Positions 24,671-34,160 are shown, counted from the stretch's first letter. The stretch is DNA of 64,000 nt from Trebonia sp963836195 (GCA_963836195.1 CAWIIX010000007.1:248001-312000), one strand, 5' to 3'. Made by a program: numbers and translations. The notes: generated by a model not told the origin, from the letters alone.

Positions 24671-25348
24671 ATGTACAAGCTCACGGACGTCAAGAAGGAC
24701 TATCCCAAGGGCCGCCAGACGGTCCACGCGCTGCAGGGCGTTGACCTCGAGATCGCCGACGGCGAGTGGATGGCCATCCAGGGGCCGACCGGGCACGGCA
24801 AGTCCACCCTGCTGCAGATCCTCGGCGGGCTCGACCGGGCCACCTCCGGCTCCGTCCTGCTCGACGGAACCGACCTGACCAGGCTCGGCGAGGGTTCGAT
24901 GACGAAGACGCGGGCCACCACGATCGGCTTCATCTTCCAGACGTTCAACCTGATCCCGACCCTGACGGCGCAGGAGAACGTGGAGACGGCGCTGGTGCCG
25001 CTCGGGGTCAGCGGCGAGTCGCGGAAGGCGCGGGCGGCCGAGGCGCTGGCCTCGGTCGGCCTGGCCGACCGGGTCCGCCACCTGCCGTCCGAGCTCTCCG
25101 GCGGCCAGCAGCAGCGCGTGGCGATCGCCCGCGCGCTGGTGAAGGAGCCCAAGGTGCTGCTGGCCGACGAGCCGACCGGCAACCTCGACGAGGACACCCG
25201 CGACGAGATCATCGCCCTGCTCGAGAAGCTCTGGCGGGACAAGGGACTGTCGATGGTCATGGTGACCCACGACAGCTCGGTCGCCCGCCGCGCCCAGCGC
25301 CTCGGCACGATGCGCAACGGCAAGCTCACCGTCAAGCAGAAGGTCTAG
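24671..25348 (+). CDS. ABC transporter ATP-binding protein, MacB/LolD type
   Basis: 225 residues. Walker A reads GPTGHGKST with His where Ser is usual, Q-loop FQTFNLIPTLTAQENV, signature ELSGGQQQRVAIARAL, Walker B VLLADEPTGNLD and H-loop MVTHDS. The ADEPTGNLD form is typical of the MacB/LolD/FtsE group, which powers mechanotransmission exporters rather than importers. It is co-transcribed with the FtsX-type permease. Its 3' end meets a RIO-kinase gene from the opposite strand (4-bp overlap), with a large GC palindrome directly after. Confidence 0.9.
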   Translation: MYKLTDVKKDYPKGRQTVHALQGVDLEIADGEWMAIQGPTGHGKSTLLQILGGLDRATSGSVLLDGTDLTRLGEGSMTKTRATTIGFIFQTFNLIPTLTAQENVETALVPLGVSGESRKARAAEALASVGLADRVRHLPSELSGGQQQRVAIARALVKEPKVLLADEPTGNLDEDTRDEIIALLEKLWRDKGLSMVMVTHDSSVARRAQRLGTMRNGKLTVKQKV

Positions 25349-26376
25349 CCACGCTCCCGGGGCCGGGCCGGGAGACTCCCGGCCCGGCCCCGGGACTCTA
25401 GTAGGCAACCGGGTAAGGACAGGCGGGCCTCCTCGACGAGGAGGCCCGCTAGGTTTTCCGGGTCGGCCGCCCGCAGACCCCGGGCGGCGAACCAGGCGGC
25501 GACGTTCTTCGCGTCCCGCTCCAGGAAGCCCCGTCCGCTCGGATGCGCGATCACGTCGACCACCTGCGGCAGGTCGATCATCACGATCGCGCCCTCGTTG
25601 ACAAGCAGGTTGTACGGCGACAGGTCGCCGTGCGCGAACCCGCCGCGGGCGAGCGTGACCAGGGCCGCCACCAGCTGATCCCAGAGATCGGACAGCTCCC
25701 GGTCGTCCGGCCGCGTCTCCGCCAGCCGGGGCGCGGCGGTCCCGTCGGCGTCGCCGATGAACTCAAGCAGCACCTCGGTGCCGGTGATCTGCACCGGGTA
25801 GGGGACGGGAACCCCCTGCTGATACAGCCGGCAGAGGGCGGTGAACTCGGCGTTCGCCCACATCCCGGCGATCGCCTGGCGGCCGAACGCGGTTCTGTTG
25901 GCGGTGGCCCGCGTCACCCGGGAGTCCCTGGTCCGGCGGCCCTCCAGGTAGCCCGCGTCCCGGTGGAACAGCCGGTGCTCGGGGTCCCGGTACCGCTTCG
26001 CGGCCAGCAGGCACGAGGGTCCGGGGCCGGACTCATCGGTCGCGGGCACCGCCCGGCGGAGCAGGAAGACGTCGGCTTCCTTGCCGGTCTTCACGATCCC
26101 GAGCTCGGTGTCGATGGCCGCGAGGTCGGTGACGAGCCACCGGGGGTGCGGCCGGGGCCCGCGCTCGGTCGGGGTGGACTGATCCCAGGTGGACCAGCGT
26201 TCGTCGTCGGCCAGGCCGTCGGTCCGGTCGGCGGCGGCATCCTCCGAACCCAGCCGCTGGACGTGCCGGTCGCGCTTGGCGAACGTCTCTTCGTCGTCGA
26301 GGCGGTTCCGCCGCCTGGCGTTAGTCTTGCGGACCCGGCCGAAGGCGGGGTCGTAGGAATCCGCGCTGTCGCGCAC
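25345..26376 (-). CDS. RIO-type serine/threonine kinase
   Basis: 343 residues. A RIO1-like atypical kinase core is visible: GIVKTGKEADVFLL (nucleotide loop, about residues 85-98), LLAAKRYR (ATP-binding Lys), HGDLSPYNLLVN (catalytic loop near 245) and IVMIDLPQVVD (metal-binding Asp near 267). The first 80 residues are charged and probably disordered. Bacterial RIO kinases exist but their substrates are mostly unknown. GTG 26376 is preceded by a good GAGGAG site. The last 15-20 residues are encoded by the perfect palindrome at 25355-25395, so the true C terminus may be slightly different. Confidence 0.85.
   Translation of the reverse strand: MRDSADSYDPAFGRVRKTNARRRNRLDDEETFAKRDRHVQRLGSEDAAADRTDGLADDERWSTWDQSTPTERGPRPHPRWLVTDLAAIDTELGIVKTGKEADVFLLRRAVPATDESGPGPSCLLAAKRYRDPEHRLFHRDAGYLEGRRTRDSRVTRATANRTAFGRQAIAGMWANAEFTALCRLYQQGVPVPYPVQITGTEVLLEFIGDADGTAAPRLAETRPDDRELSDLWDQLVAALVTLARGGFAHGDLSPYNLLVNEGAIVMIDLPQVVDVIAHPSGRGFLERDAKNVAAWFAARGLRAADPENLAGLLVEEARLSLPGCLLESRGRAGSLPARPRERG
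25355..25395. terminator. Perfect 20-bp palindromic hairpin between convergent genes
   Basis: Left arm 25355-25374 and right arm 25376-25395 are exact reverse complements, separated by one base (core CCCGGGGCCGGGCCGGG). It follows the ABC ATPase stop and falls inside the last codons of the opposing RIO-kinase frame. It is likely a bidirectional intrinsic terminator without a U-tract. Confidence 0.75.
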
Positions 26377-26490
26377 TGGTGAAGCTCCTCAGGCAGGAAG
26401 TGGTCAGGGCAGGGCTGCAGAAGCCCGCAACGGGCGCTGGCATCACGGACGCCTCCCTTCCACACGGCCGGCCTTAAGGCCGGCGCCTAC

Positions 26491-26967
26491 CTAGTGCGCG
26501 TGCAGCGTCTCATCCACGACGACCCGCCGCAACCGAGTTTTCCGGCTCAGGACGCCGGGGTGGACCCGGACTTGTCGCCGCTGCCGGACCCGCCGAGAAC
26601 AGGTCGTGCAGCACCTTGCGCGCGCTCTCCTCGGCCTTCTTGACCGACTCGCGCTGCCGCAGGTCGGCGATCGCGCTCTCCGCCTTCTTGCCGCGTCGCT
26701 GGCGCGCAGGTCGTTGATGGCCGCCTCGGCCTTCTTGGCCGCCTCGCCCTCGCGCAGGTCGTGCAGCGCGCTCGCGGCCTTCTTGGCGGCGTCGGTGTCG
26801 CGCAGGTCGCGGGCCTTGGCGGCGGCCTGCTGGGCGCGCGCGGCGGCCTCCTTGCGCAGCTGCGCGGTCGACTCGCTCCGCTTGCGCCCGGCGGTCTTGG
26901 CGGAGCCTGACAGCCCCGCGGTGATACGCGTCCACAGATCCCTGATCCGACGCTCGAACTCGCTCAT
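26491..26967 (-). CDS. Coiled-coil protein with 16-residue repeats, frame broken near 26690
   Basis: After a basic N terminus (MSEFERRIRDLWTRI) come four 16-residue units of the form DLRxxxAAKKAxxAxx, encoded by 48-bp direct repeats at 26808-26761, 26760-26713, 26712-26666 and 26665-26618. The third unit is only 47 bp: its CTTGCCGC lacks one G compared with CTTGGCCGC elsewhere. The sequenced frame therefore leaves the repeat and runs to 26491. With the missing base restored the fourth unit (DLRQRESVKKAEESAR) continues, followed by KVLHDL and probably a C terminus ending near 26547. The product is predicted helical, highly charged and cytosolic, and may bind nucleic acid or membranes. No known family. 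The start follows a GGAGG site. Confidence 0.65.
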   Translation of the reverse strand: MSEFERRIRDLWTRITAGLSGSAKTAGRKRSESTAQLRKEAAARAQQAAAKARDLRDTDAAKKAASALHDLREGEAAKKAEAAINDLRASDAARRRRARSPTCGSASRSRRPRRARARCCTTCSRRVRQRRQVRVHPGVLSRKTRLRRVVVDETLHAH

Positions 26968-27153
26968 GATTACCTCCAGGTAACAAGATATATCGCGTTA
27001 GGGGGTTATGTCCAGTCGGGCTCGAAACCGCGCCGTCCGCGAGTCGTTCGTTATCACTACCCCCGCCCAGCGGGACATGCACGCGGGCGCGGTCGGGCCT
27101 GCAACGCCGCGCCAGGTCTCGCTTGCCGCGCCCGCCGGGGGTACGGTGCGGTC

Positions 27154-28242
27154 GTGGTCTTCGCGGCGAGGCTGACCGTGCTCGGCAGCCTGAACATGGA
27201 TATTTCGGTCACGGTGCCGGACCTGCCCGTGCCCGGCGCGACGGTGCTCGGCCGCGCCGCCGTCTTCGCCCCCGGCGGGAAGGGCGCCAACCAGGCGGTG
27301 GCCGCCGCCCGGCTGGCGCGCGACGCCGGGATGTCGGTCGCGATGATCGGCTGCACGGGCGACGACGAGTTCGGCCGGACGCTGCGGGCGGCGCTGCGGG
27401 CCGAGGGGGTTGACGACAGCGCGGTCCGCACCGTGGCCGGCGTCCCGACCGGGATCGCGATGATCACCGTCGACCAGCGCGGGCGAGAACATGATCACGG
27501 TCGCCCCGGGCGCGAACCACGAGGTCAGCGCGGCCGACATCGCCGCCTCGCGCCCCGGCCGGTCGGGCCCGGCAGCGCCGCTCCCGGCGCCGCGACCGCG
27601 GCCGCCCCGAGACGGCCGGCGCATCCCGCGACGTGCTGGTGATCAGCGCCGAGGTGCCGATTCCGGTGATCAGCGCGGCGCTCGCCGCGTCCGCGGGCCG
27701 CGGCGCTGCGCGTGCTCAACCTCGCCCCGGCCCCGCCGCGGGCGCGGCGGCCGAGCTCGTCGCGGCCGGCCCCGACTGGCTGGTGGTGAACGAGTCGGAG
27801 GCCGCCGCCGTGCTCGGCCGGGGCGTGGCCGGACTGGCCGAGGCCGCCGACGCGGCGGCCGACCTGGTCGCGGCGGGCGCGCGCAACGCCGTGGTCACCG
27901 CGGGCGCGGCCGGCGCCGCCTACTGCGGCCGGGCCAGCCGAGGCGAGAACGGCCGCAGGCGAAGCAGCACCGCCGGCCGCCTCCGGCGGCCCCCGCCGCC
28001 CCGGCGTCGTCACCGTCCCGGGTTTCAAGGTCACCGCCATCGACACCGTGGGCGCGGGCGACACGTTCGTCGGCGCGCTCGCGGTCGCCCTCGCGGCCGG
28101 CGTTCCGCCGGTCGACGCGGTCACCGCCGCCGCCGCGGCGGGCGCCGCGGCGGCCGCCAGGCCAGGCACCCAGTCGGGCATGCCGCGCCCGGCCGACGTC
28201 CTCGCCGCGACCGGCCACCGCTGGCCGGTTACGTCGCGCTAA
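27154..28242 (+). pseudogene. rbsK: Ribokinase (PfkB family), reading frame broken several times
   Basis: Segments of one ribokinase occur in all three frames. The N terminus LTVLGSLNMDISVTV with PGGKGANQAVAAARLA is in frame from GTG 27154. An extra G near 27481 moves the frame to ENMITVAPGANHEVSAADIA. A further change by about 27630 gives DVLVISAEVPIPVISAAL and WLVVNESEAAAVLG. A last change between about 27925 and 27975 leads to VTVPGFKVTAIDTVGAGDTFVGAL, holding the catalytic GAGD motif. At least four indels are needed. Family blocks are well conserved, so sequencing or assembly errors are more likely than decay. The enzyme phosphorylates ribose at O5. A TACGGT -10-like hexamer 6 nt before the GTG suggests a leaderless transcript. 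Confidence 0.7.
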
Positions 28243-28286
28243 CACGACGCAATTGACCTGGGCAAACGGGCACCCGACTCGATAAA

Positions 28287-28330
28287 GTAAACGGAAGGTT
28301 AACAGAAGGCAAACATAATTAACACCTAAT
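28287..28330. promoter_or_regulatory. Four 11-bp direct repeats, PhoP-box-like
   Basis: Consecutive 11-mers GTAAACGGAAG, GTTAACAGAAG, GCAAACATAAT and TAACACCTAAT share a GTWAAC-type core in strict 11-bp phase. OmpR-family phosphate regulators (PhoP/PhoB) bind 11-bp direct repeat units of this style. The array sits in an AT-rich island about 57 bp before the CYTH-CHAD gene, whose CHAD domain is a polyphosphate-binding family. Confidence 0.5.
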
Positions 28331-28386
28331 GGTGAATTTGTGCTTAAATGATGCCTGCATCACATCGCCGGGAAAGGAGTTGCGCG

Positions 28387-30136
28387 GTGACCCCTGGCCT
28401 GGCAGGTTTCATCGCCTCCGGAGACGACGCGCGCGCATGGGACGAGAGCGTCGCCGGAGTGCTCGAGGCCCTCGGGACCGCCTTCGACGTCATCCCCGAG
28501 CCGCGGCGGCAAGCCCGCCCCCGCCTGCCGTCGGACCTGGCTCGACACCTTCGACTGGCGGCTGTACCGGGCCGGGCTGACCCTGGAGTACGCGGGCCGG
28601 CCACGAGGCGGCGAGCTGCTGCTGTCCGGCGACACCGTCGCCCCCGCCAGCAAGCCAGCCGGCCCCGCCAGCACGGCGCCGCACCGCCAGCAGGCAGCCG
28701 ACCGCCACCGCCCCCGCCCCCGCCCCGGCCCCAGCCGAGCCACCACCCAGCCCGTGATCGGCTGGCAGGCGGCCCGCCCGCACCTGATGTGCGAGCTGCC
28801 CGACGGCCCGGTGGCGTCCCGGATCGGCGACCTCGTCGCTCCGCGCGCCCTGCTGCCGGTCGTCACCGTCGCCAGCACGACGACCACCTACCGGCTGCTG
28901 AACGAAGACGGCAAGACCGTCGCCCGCCTGCTGGTCGAGCGCGCGTCGATCCCCGGCCCGCAGCCCACCGCTCGCCCCCCGGCTGGAGATCACCGAGGTC
29001 CGCGGCTACCCCGGCGCCGCCCGCACCGCCGCCCGCCTGCTCGGGGCCGCCCCCGGCATCGAGCCCGCCACCACGACCACGGAGACGGAGGCGCTGCGCG
29101 CGGTCGGCCGCAGGCCCGGCGACTACTCCAACAAGGTCGACGCGGTCATCACCGCCGCCCAGCCCGCCAGCCAGGCGGCCGCGACGATCCTGCTCCGGCT
29201 GCTCGACACGATCGAGGCGAACATCCCCGGCGTGCTGCGCCGACACCGATACCGAGTTCCTGCACGACCTGCGCGTCTCGGTGCGGCGCACCCGCAGCGC
29301 CCTGAAGCTCTTCGGCGACGCGCTGACCGGCCGGGGCGGCCTGACCGAGGGCGAGGCCGCGTTCTTCGCGGCCGAGTTCAAGTGGGTCGGCGACCTGACC
29401 ACGCCGACCAGGGACCTGGACGTGCACCTGCTCGACTTCGACGACACCGCCCACTCGCTCAGCGCGGCCAAGCCGGACGACCTCGAGCCGTTCCGCGCCT
29501 ACCTGGAGCAGCGGCGCCGCCGGGAGTTCCGCCTCCTGACCCGGGGCCTGAAGTCGGCCAGGTTCATAACGCTGACCAGGGACTGGCGGGAAAGGCTGAC
29601 CACGATCGCGACAGCCAGTCCGAGAACCAGAGTCGCCGGGGCCCGTTCGGGCAAAGACAGAGAAGCCGCAGGGGAGACCACCGGTGCCCTGGCGATGGAG
29701 CGAACCCGCGCCGCCTTCGCCAAGACCGTCCGGCGAGGCGTGGCGATCACCGTCGAGTCACCCCCGGAAAGCCTTCACGACCTGCGCAAGCGAGCCAAGG
29801 AGCTGCGGTACGCGCTCGAGTTCTTCGCCCCGCTGCACGACCGGGCGGCCCAGGCCAAGGTGGTCGGCGAGCTCAAGCGGCTGCAGGACTGCCTGGGCGA
29901 GTTCCAGGACACCGAGGTGCAGGTCGGGGAGATCAGGGCGCTGGCGACGGCGATGCTGGCGGCGGGCGAGGCGCCGGCCGTCACGCTTGCTGGCGATGGG
30001 CGAGGTCACCGCGGGGCTCGCGCTTCGGCAGCGGGTCGCGCGGGAAGACTTTGGTCGCCGGTTCGCGGCGTTTGCCGGGATCGACGGGCAGCGCCGGATA
30101 TCGGCGCTGTTGCGGGGGAAACCGGGCGGTAGCTGA
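28387..30136 (+). pseudogene. CYTH-CHAD domain protein, reading frame broken several times
   Basis: GTG 28387 follows an AAAGGAG site. The CYTH (triphosphate tunnel) part is spread over frames: TWLDTFDWRLYRAGLTLEYAGR near 28540-28600, then HLMCELPDGPVAS and TTYRLLNEDGKTVARLLVERASI at 28780-28960. The CHAD domain follows: EFLHDLRVSVRRTRSALKLFGDAL (about 29255-29330) and ESLHDLRKRAKELRYALEFFAPL (about 29770-29840), both with the basic His/Arg/Lys helix typical of CHAD. The last block LLAMGEVTAGLALRQRVAREDFG is again in another frame. Breaks lie near 28500-28530, 28960-29000, 29240 and 29990. CHAD domains bind polyphosphate; CYTH domains bind or hydrolyse triphosphates. A ParA-like gene starts 1 bp after the stop. 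Confidence 0.75.
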
Positions 30137-30137
30137 C

Positions 30138-30933
30138 ATGCGGATCTATGCGACTTACAACATCAAGGGCGGGGTCGGGAAGACCACCACGGCCGTCAAC
30201 CTCGCCTTCCTGGCGGCCGAGAGCGGGCTGCGGACCGTGCTTGTGGGACCTGGACCCGCAGGGCGCCGCGTCCTTCATGTTCCGGGTGAAGCCGAAGGTC
30301 AAGGGCGGCGGCAAGGCGCTCATCAGGGGCAAGCGGCCCCTCGACGACGCCATCAAGGGAACCGATTTCGACAACCTCGACCTGATCCCGGCCGACTTCA
30401 CCTACCGCAACATGGACCTGCTCCTCGAGGCCGCCAGCAACGGCGCAAGCGGCGGCGGCGACGTTCCCGGCGGCAAGCCCGCCCGCAAGCTCGCCAAGCT
30501 GCTCGCGCCGCTGGCCGACGAGTACGACGCGGTCTTCCTCGACTGCCCGCCGTCGGTGTCCCTGGTGTCGGAGAACGTGCTGCAGGCGGCCGATGTCATC
30601 CTCGTCCCGCTCATCCCGACCACGCTGTCGGTGCGAACGCTGGAGCAGCTGTCCGATTTCGTGGCCGAGTTCAACGGCCACCAGCCGGAGCTGCTCGCGT
30701 TCTTCTCGATGGTCGACCGGCGTAAGAAACTGCACCGGGAAATAACAGAAAAGCTTTCCGTCGAACGGACCGAGGTGGCTCGCACCGTCATACCGGCTCT
30801 GTCGGTCATTGAGACGATGTCGGTCGAGCGCGCCCCGGTCGTCGTGTTCGCGCCTAACACCGCGGCGACGCGGGCCTACCGCGGTCTCTGGGCTGAGCTG
30901 CGCGCCTTTGGCGAGGAACGCTCGCCGTCCTAG
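30138..30933 (+). CDS. ParA-family ATPase, single frame break near 30241
   Basis: About 264 residues after restoring the frame. MRIYATYNIKGGVGKTTTAVNLAFLAA holds the deviant Walker A (KGGVGKTT). WDLDPQGAAS is motif A', and YDAVFLDCPPSVSLVSENVL is Walker B. The frame break is an extra T in GTGCTTGTGGGACC, where GTGCTGTGGGACC would give VLWDLDPQ. ATG 30138 follows the CYTH-CHAD stop with 1 bp between, so the two are co-transcribed. There is no parB, and the setting is not a replication locus, so this is an orphan ParA of the cargo-positioning kind. A link to polyphosphate through the CHAD partner is an inference. Confidence 0.8.
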
Positions 30934-32312
30934 CGGCGCGACGGGGCTGGGTACCCCCGCTCGGCTTGCCCAGCAAGCGGGTCCCGGGCGAGTGCGTCCC
31001 GAGCGACCGGGTGGCCGCCAGGAACTGCTCCGGCGGCCGCAGCCGGGGGGCCCTGAGCCTGATCGGCCGGGGTCGGCGCCGGGCCGGGCTGGGCTCGCGG
31101 GGGATGGAGTCCGCGGTCAGCCCGGTGCGCAGCCGGTCGACGTGGGTGAGGATCTCGCCCCGCAGCGGCCACTGGCTGCCGGCGATGAACTCGGCCGCCC
31201 GCTCGCCGTCGGCGTCGGCGTGGCCGGTCTCCGTCACCGGGACCGGGCAGGGCCGGGGCGCGAGCAGATCGGCCAGCCGGTCCTGCAGCCGGTGGGTCTC
31301 CTCGAGCTGGGCCGCGAGCTCCGACTCGAGCGAGTCGCTGCCGGCCGGCATCGACTGCACCAGCGCCCCGTAGGTGCGGATCACCGCGCCGAGCTGGGTG
31401 AGCACGTCGGCCAGGCGGGCCCGGGTGGCCGCATCGCGGAACGGGTTGGCGGAGCTGTCGATCCGGGCGCCGTCGAGCACCGAGCGGGCCAGCCCGCGCA
31501 CGGTCAGCGCCGCGTGCTCGAGCGCCTCGAGGCCGCCGCGGAGCGAGACGTTCAGCTCGTCGACCGGGCACCGACTCGGCGGTGGCGATCAGCGCGCGCG
31601 GGTTGAGCTTGGCGCTGTCGGCCGTCTCGCGCAGCGTGTCGTCGACGCGCTCGATCTCGTCCCGCAGCGACCTCGCCTCGACCAGCCACTCGGCGACGAG
31701 CGCAGGCTCGGGGTCGTCGCCTAGGTCCGCGCTCATCCGGTCGAGCAGCGTGGCCAGCCGCCCGGCCAGCCCGCATACGGCCGCGCGGGCCGGCTGCACC
31801 CGCAGCGACCCGAACGCGAGCCCGCCGAGCAGCCCGGCGGCGGTGCCGACCAGCGTGTCGACCACCCGCCCGGTCGCGGCCGCGCCGTGCCCGGCCGAGG
31901 CGAAGATCAGCATCGCGCTGATCGGCACCTCGAGCAGGTCCTCGCCCAGTCGCAGCACGGCGCCGATCAGCAGCGCGGCCGCGATCACGAGCATCAGCTG
32001 CCACCAGGAGAAGCCGATGAACTCGGCCAGGCCGACCGCCAGCAGGACGCCGGCGGCGACGCTGAGCACCTTCTTGAGCCCGCTCCTGATCGTCTGGTAC
32101 AGGCTCGCCTGCAGCACCAGCAGCGCGGTCAGCGGCGCCAGGACCGGACGATCGGTCGTGCCCGGGATGAGCGTCGCCAGCAGGTACGCGAAGGTCGCGG
32201 TGGCGGTGAGCCTGATGATGTACGCGGAGGTGTCGCGCGTGGACCTGACGGCCAGCGCGGAGCGGATGTGACGGATGGCGTTCAAGGTCATAATCAGACG
32301 CAACGGTCCCAT
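30854..32312 (-). CDS. FUSC/aromatic acid exporter-type membrane protein, frame break near 31567
   Basis: The N-terminal 190 residues contain about five or six hydrophobic helices (IIRLTATATFAYLLATLI, VLSVAAGVLLAVGLAEFI, LMLVIAAALLIGAVL, DTLVGTAAGLLGGLAFGS), like the ArAE/FUSC family. A soluble helical part follows. The frame changes at about 31567, where an extra G in GACCGGGCACC interrupts ESVPVDELNVSLRGGLEALEHAAL. The second half, ARLADVLTQLGAVIRTYGALVQS onwards, ends at 30854 and overlaps the opposing parA by 80 bp; its last 70 residues are Arg/Pro-rich and may be non-native. ATG 32312 and 32291 are both possible starts. Substrate unknown. Confidence 0.7.
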
Positions 32313-32428
32313 AGAAGAGTCGAAGACGAGCAGGTGGGGAGCGACGGGGATCAGCACCGTCGGTAGTGACAACGCCCGTGATCTCTGACTATTCCGCCGA
32401 AGTGACCGGTCACGGCCGGAAAAACGGA

Positions 32429-32459
32429 TCATGCCGGGTGCGGCTCGCACCCGGCATGA
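32429..32459. terminator. Hairpin terminator after the secreted-protein gene
   Basis: TCATGCCGGGTGCG (32429-32442) and its reverse complement (32446-32459) form a 14-bp stem with a 3-nt loop, 33 bp past the stop of the leftward gene at 32493. Confidence 0.7.
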
Positions 32460-32492
32460 CCGACTTATCACCTATGGCATCGCCTAACCGGA

Positions 32493-34160
32493 TTAGCGAC
32501 CGCCGGGGAAGCCCGGGCCGGTGCCCGGCGTGAACGACACGCCCCGCACGACCTGGTCGTACAGGGCGGGCACGACGGTACGGAACCGTTCCTGCGACGG
32601 CGCGGTGGTGGCCCTCAGCGAGTCGGTGATCTCGACCAGCTGGTTCGGGTCCGCGCCCTGGTCGCCGCCGCCGCTGACGGTCGAGGTGACCGCCCAGATG
32701 GACACGGTCCCGTCCCGGTTGACCTGGCCGGTCAGGTTGCGCAGGCCGTCGGTGGCGGGCGCCCACGGCAGCCCGGTCACCGCGTTGACCCCGGTCGGGT
32801 AGCCGCGGACGGTGTACGGGGCGCCGAGGTTGAGCCCGTTCTGCAGGGTGTAGGCGAGCTGCCACTCGCCCGCGGTGGCGTTGTAGACCCACTTCTGCAG
32901 GCCGGCCGTGGTGGACGCGGCCGCCGCGGTGTAGGACCCGTTGGCGTAGGCGTTGTCGCCCGCGCCCTCATCGGCCACGTACAGCGTGGTCGGGTTGGCG
33001 AACCACAGGCCGAACGGGTAGTCGCTGGCGTCGGTCGCGTTCTTGGCGAGCGCGGTCGGGAAGCCCTTGAGGATGCACATGTTGCTGGCCAGGCCGGTCG
33101 AGGTCAGGGTCGACTCGATCCCGGCGGTCGGCAGCTTCGCCCCCGCGGCCGGCACGCCGACGCCGTTGGGGCACGCGGTGCCGGTGGTGTCGAGGAAGTA
33201 GATGGTGTCGACGCCGTTGCCGCCGCTGCCCTTGGTGTAGTAGAGCACGTTGTTGTACAGCGCGAGGCCGCGGAAGTTGTCGTCCTTGCCGACCTTGTCC
33301 GCCTTGTCGCCCAGCTGGGTGACGCTGAAGCTGCCGACCGGGGTGGGCTGCCCGGGCGCCTGGTACGCCTCCGGCAGGTCGGACGGGGTGATGATCTGCG
33401 TGCCCGCGCCGAGGACGACGCCGGTCGGCTGCGGGTTGGAGCCGTTGCCAGCGTTGCCCGCCGTGTAGTAGTAGTCCTTGCCGTCGACGCTCGCCTCGAC
33501 CGCCGCCCGGCCGTTGTTGCCGCTGTAGGCGTTGGTCTCGGTGAAGGTGAACTTGCCGTTGGCCGACAGGTTCGCGACCGCGCGGTAGTACGCGCCGGGG
33601 ACCGGGTTGGTCGGGTCGATGACGCCGGGGGTGTTGGCGTTCGACGCGTCAACCGTGTCGGGCGCGGCCACGTAGTCCATGAACGTCAGGTTCCTGCCGT
33701 CGCTCGACAGGTTGAGCGCGCCCTCCGACTTGGACGAGAAGCTGGTGGTCAGCTCGCTCGTCGGCACCGGGATGACGCCCTGCGGGAACCCCGACGGGGT
33801 GATCTGCTTCAGGTAGAGCGGCGAGGTGACGCCGAAGCTGCCGTCCACGCTGTCGTTGTTGAAGACGTAGGGGTAGTTGCCGTTCGCGATCGCGGTCGCG
33901 CAGTTGGCGCCAGTGCAGCCGGGCGGCAACTGGGTGGTCCCGGCCACGATGTTCGGGTCGCTGCGGTAGTAGCTGGTGCTGACCAGCAGGTCGCCCGGGA
34001 TCAGTCGGGTGGCCTGGCCGTGGCCGAAGCCGGCCCCGGCCGGGCGGGCGTCGGCGGTCGTGCTGGCGTGGGCCGCGGTGGCACCCGCGGCCGCCGCGGC
34101 GAGCACGCCCGCCGTGGTCATCAGCGAGGCGAACGCGGCAATGCCGGTTCTCGGACGCAT
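32493..34160 (-). CDS. Secreted protein of unknown function, probable beta-propeller
   Basis: 555 residues. The start MRPRTGIAAFASLMTTAGVLAAAAAGATAAHAST is a Sec signal peptide (cleavage near residue 34) preceded by an AGGAG site at ATG 34160. The mature chain is rich in Gly, Asn, Thr and Tyr, with repeated strand-turn blocks such as YYRAVANLSANGKFTFTETNAYSG, GLALYNNVLYYTKGSGGNGVDTIYFLD and LYVADEGAGDNAY, which suggest a propeller of YVTN/phytase-esterase style. Two Cys pairs could form disulfides (GCTGANC; ACPNG with MCILKG). I do not recognise a named family. It is single, with its own hairpin terminator, and 11-bp repeats in its upstream region hint at phosphate control. Confidence 0.75.
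   Translation of the reverse strand: MRPRTGIAAFASLMTTAGVLAAAAAGATAAHASTTADARPAGAGFGHGQATRLIPGDLLVSTSYYRSDPNIVAGTTQLPPGCTGANCATAIANGNYPYVFNNDSVDGSFGVTSPLYLKQITPSGFPQGVIPVPTSELTTSFSSKSEGALNLSSDGRNLTFMDYVAAPDTVDASNANTPGVIDPTNPVPGAYYRAVANLSANGKFTFTETNAYSGNNGRAAVEASVDGKDYYYTAGNAGNGSNPQPTGVVLGAGTQIITPSDLPEAYQAPGQPTPVGSFSVTQLGDKADKVGKDDNFRGLALYNNVLYYTKGSGGNGVDTIYFLDTTGTACPNGVGVPAAGAKLPTAGIESTLTSTGLASNMCILKGFPTALAKNATDASDYPFGLWFANPTTLYVADEGAGDNAYANGSYTAAAASTTAGLQKWVYNATAGEWQLAYTLQNGLNLGAPYTVRGYPTGVNAVTGLPWAPATDGLRNLTGQVNRDGTVSIWAVTSTVSGGGDQGADPNQLVEITDSLRATTAPSQERFRTVVPALYDQVVRGVSFTPGTGPGFPGGR

Noticed and set aside
30138..30933. Chromosome-partition parA or plasmid partition locus
   Set aside because: There is no parB, no parS-like palindrome and no replication gene; the coupled gene is CYTH-CHAD.
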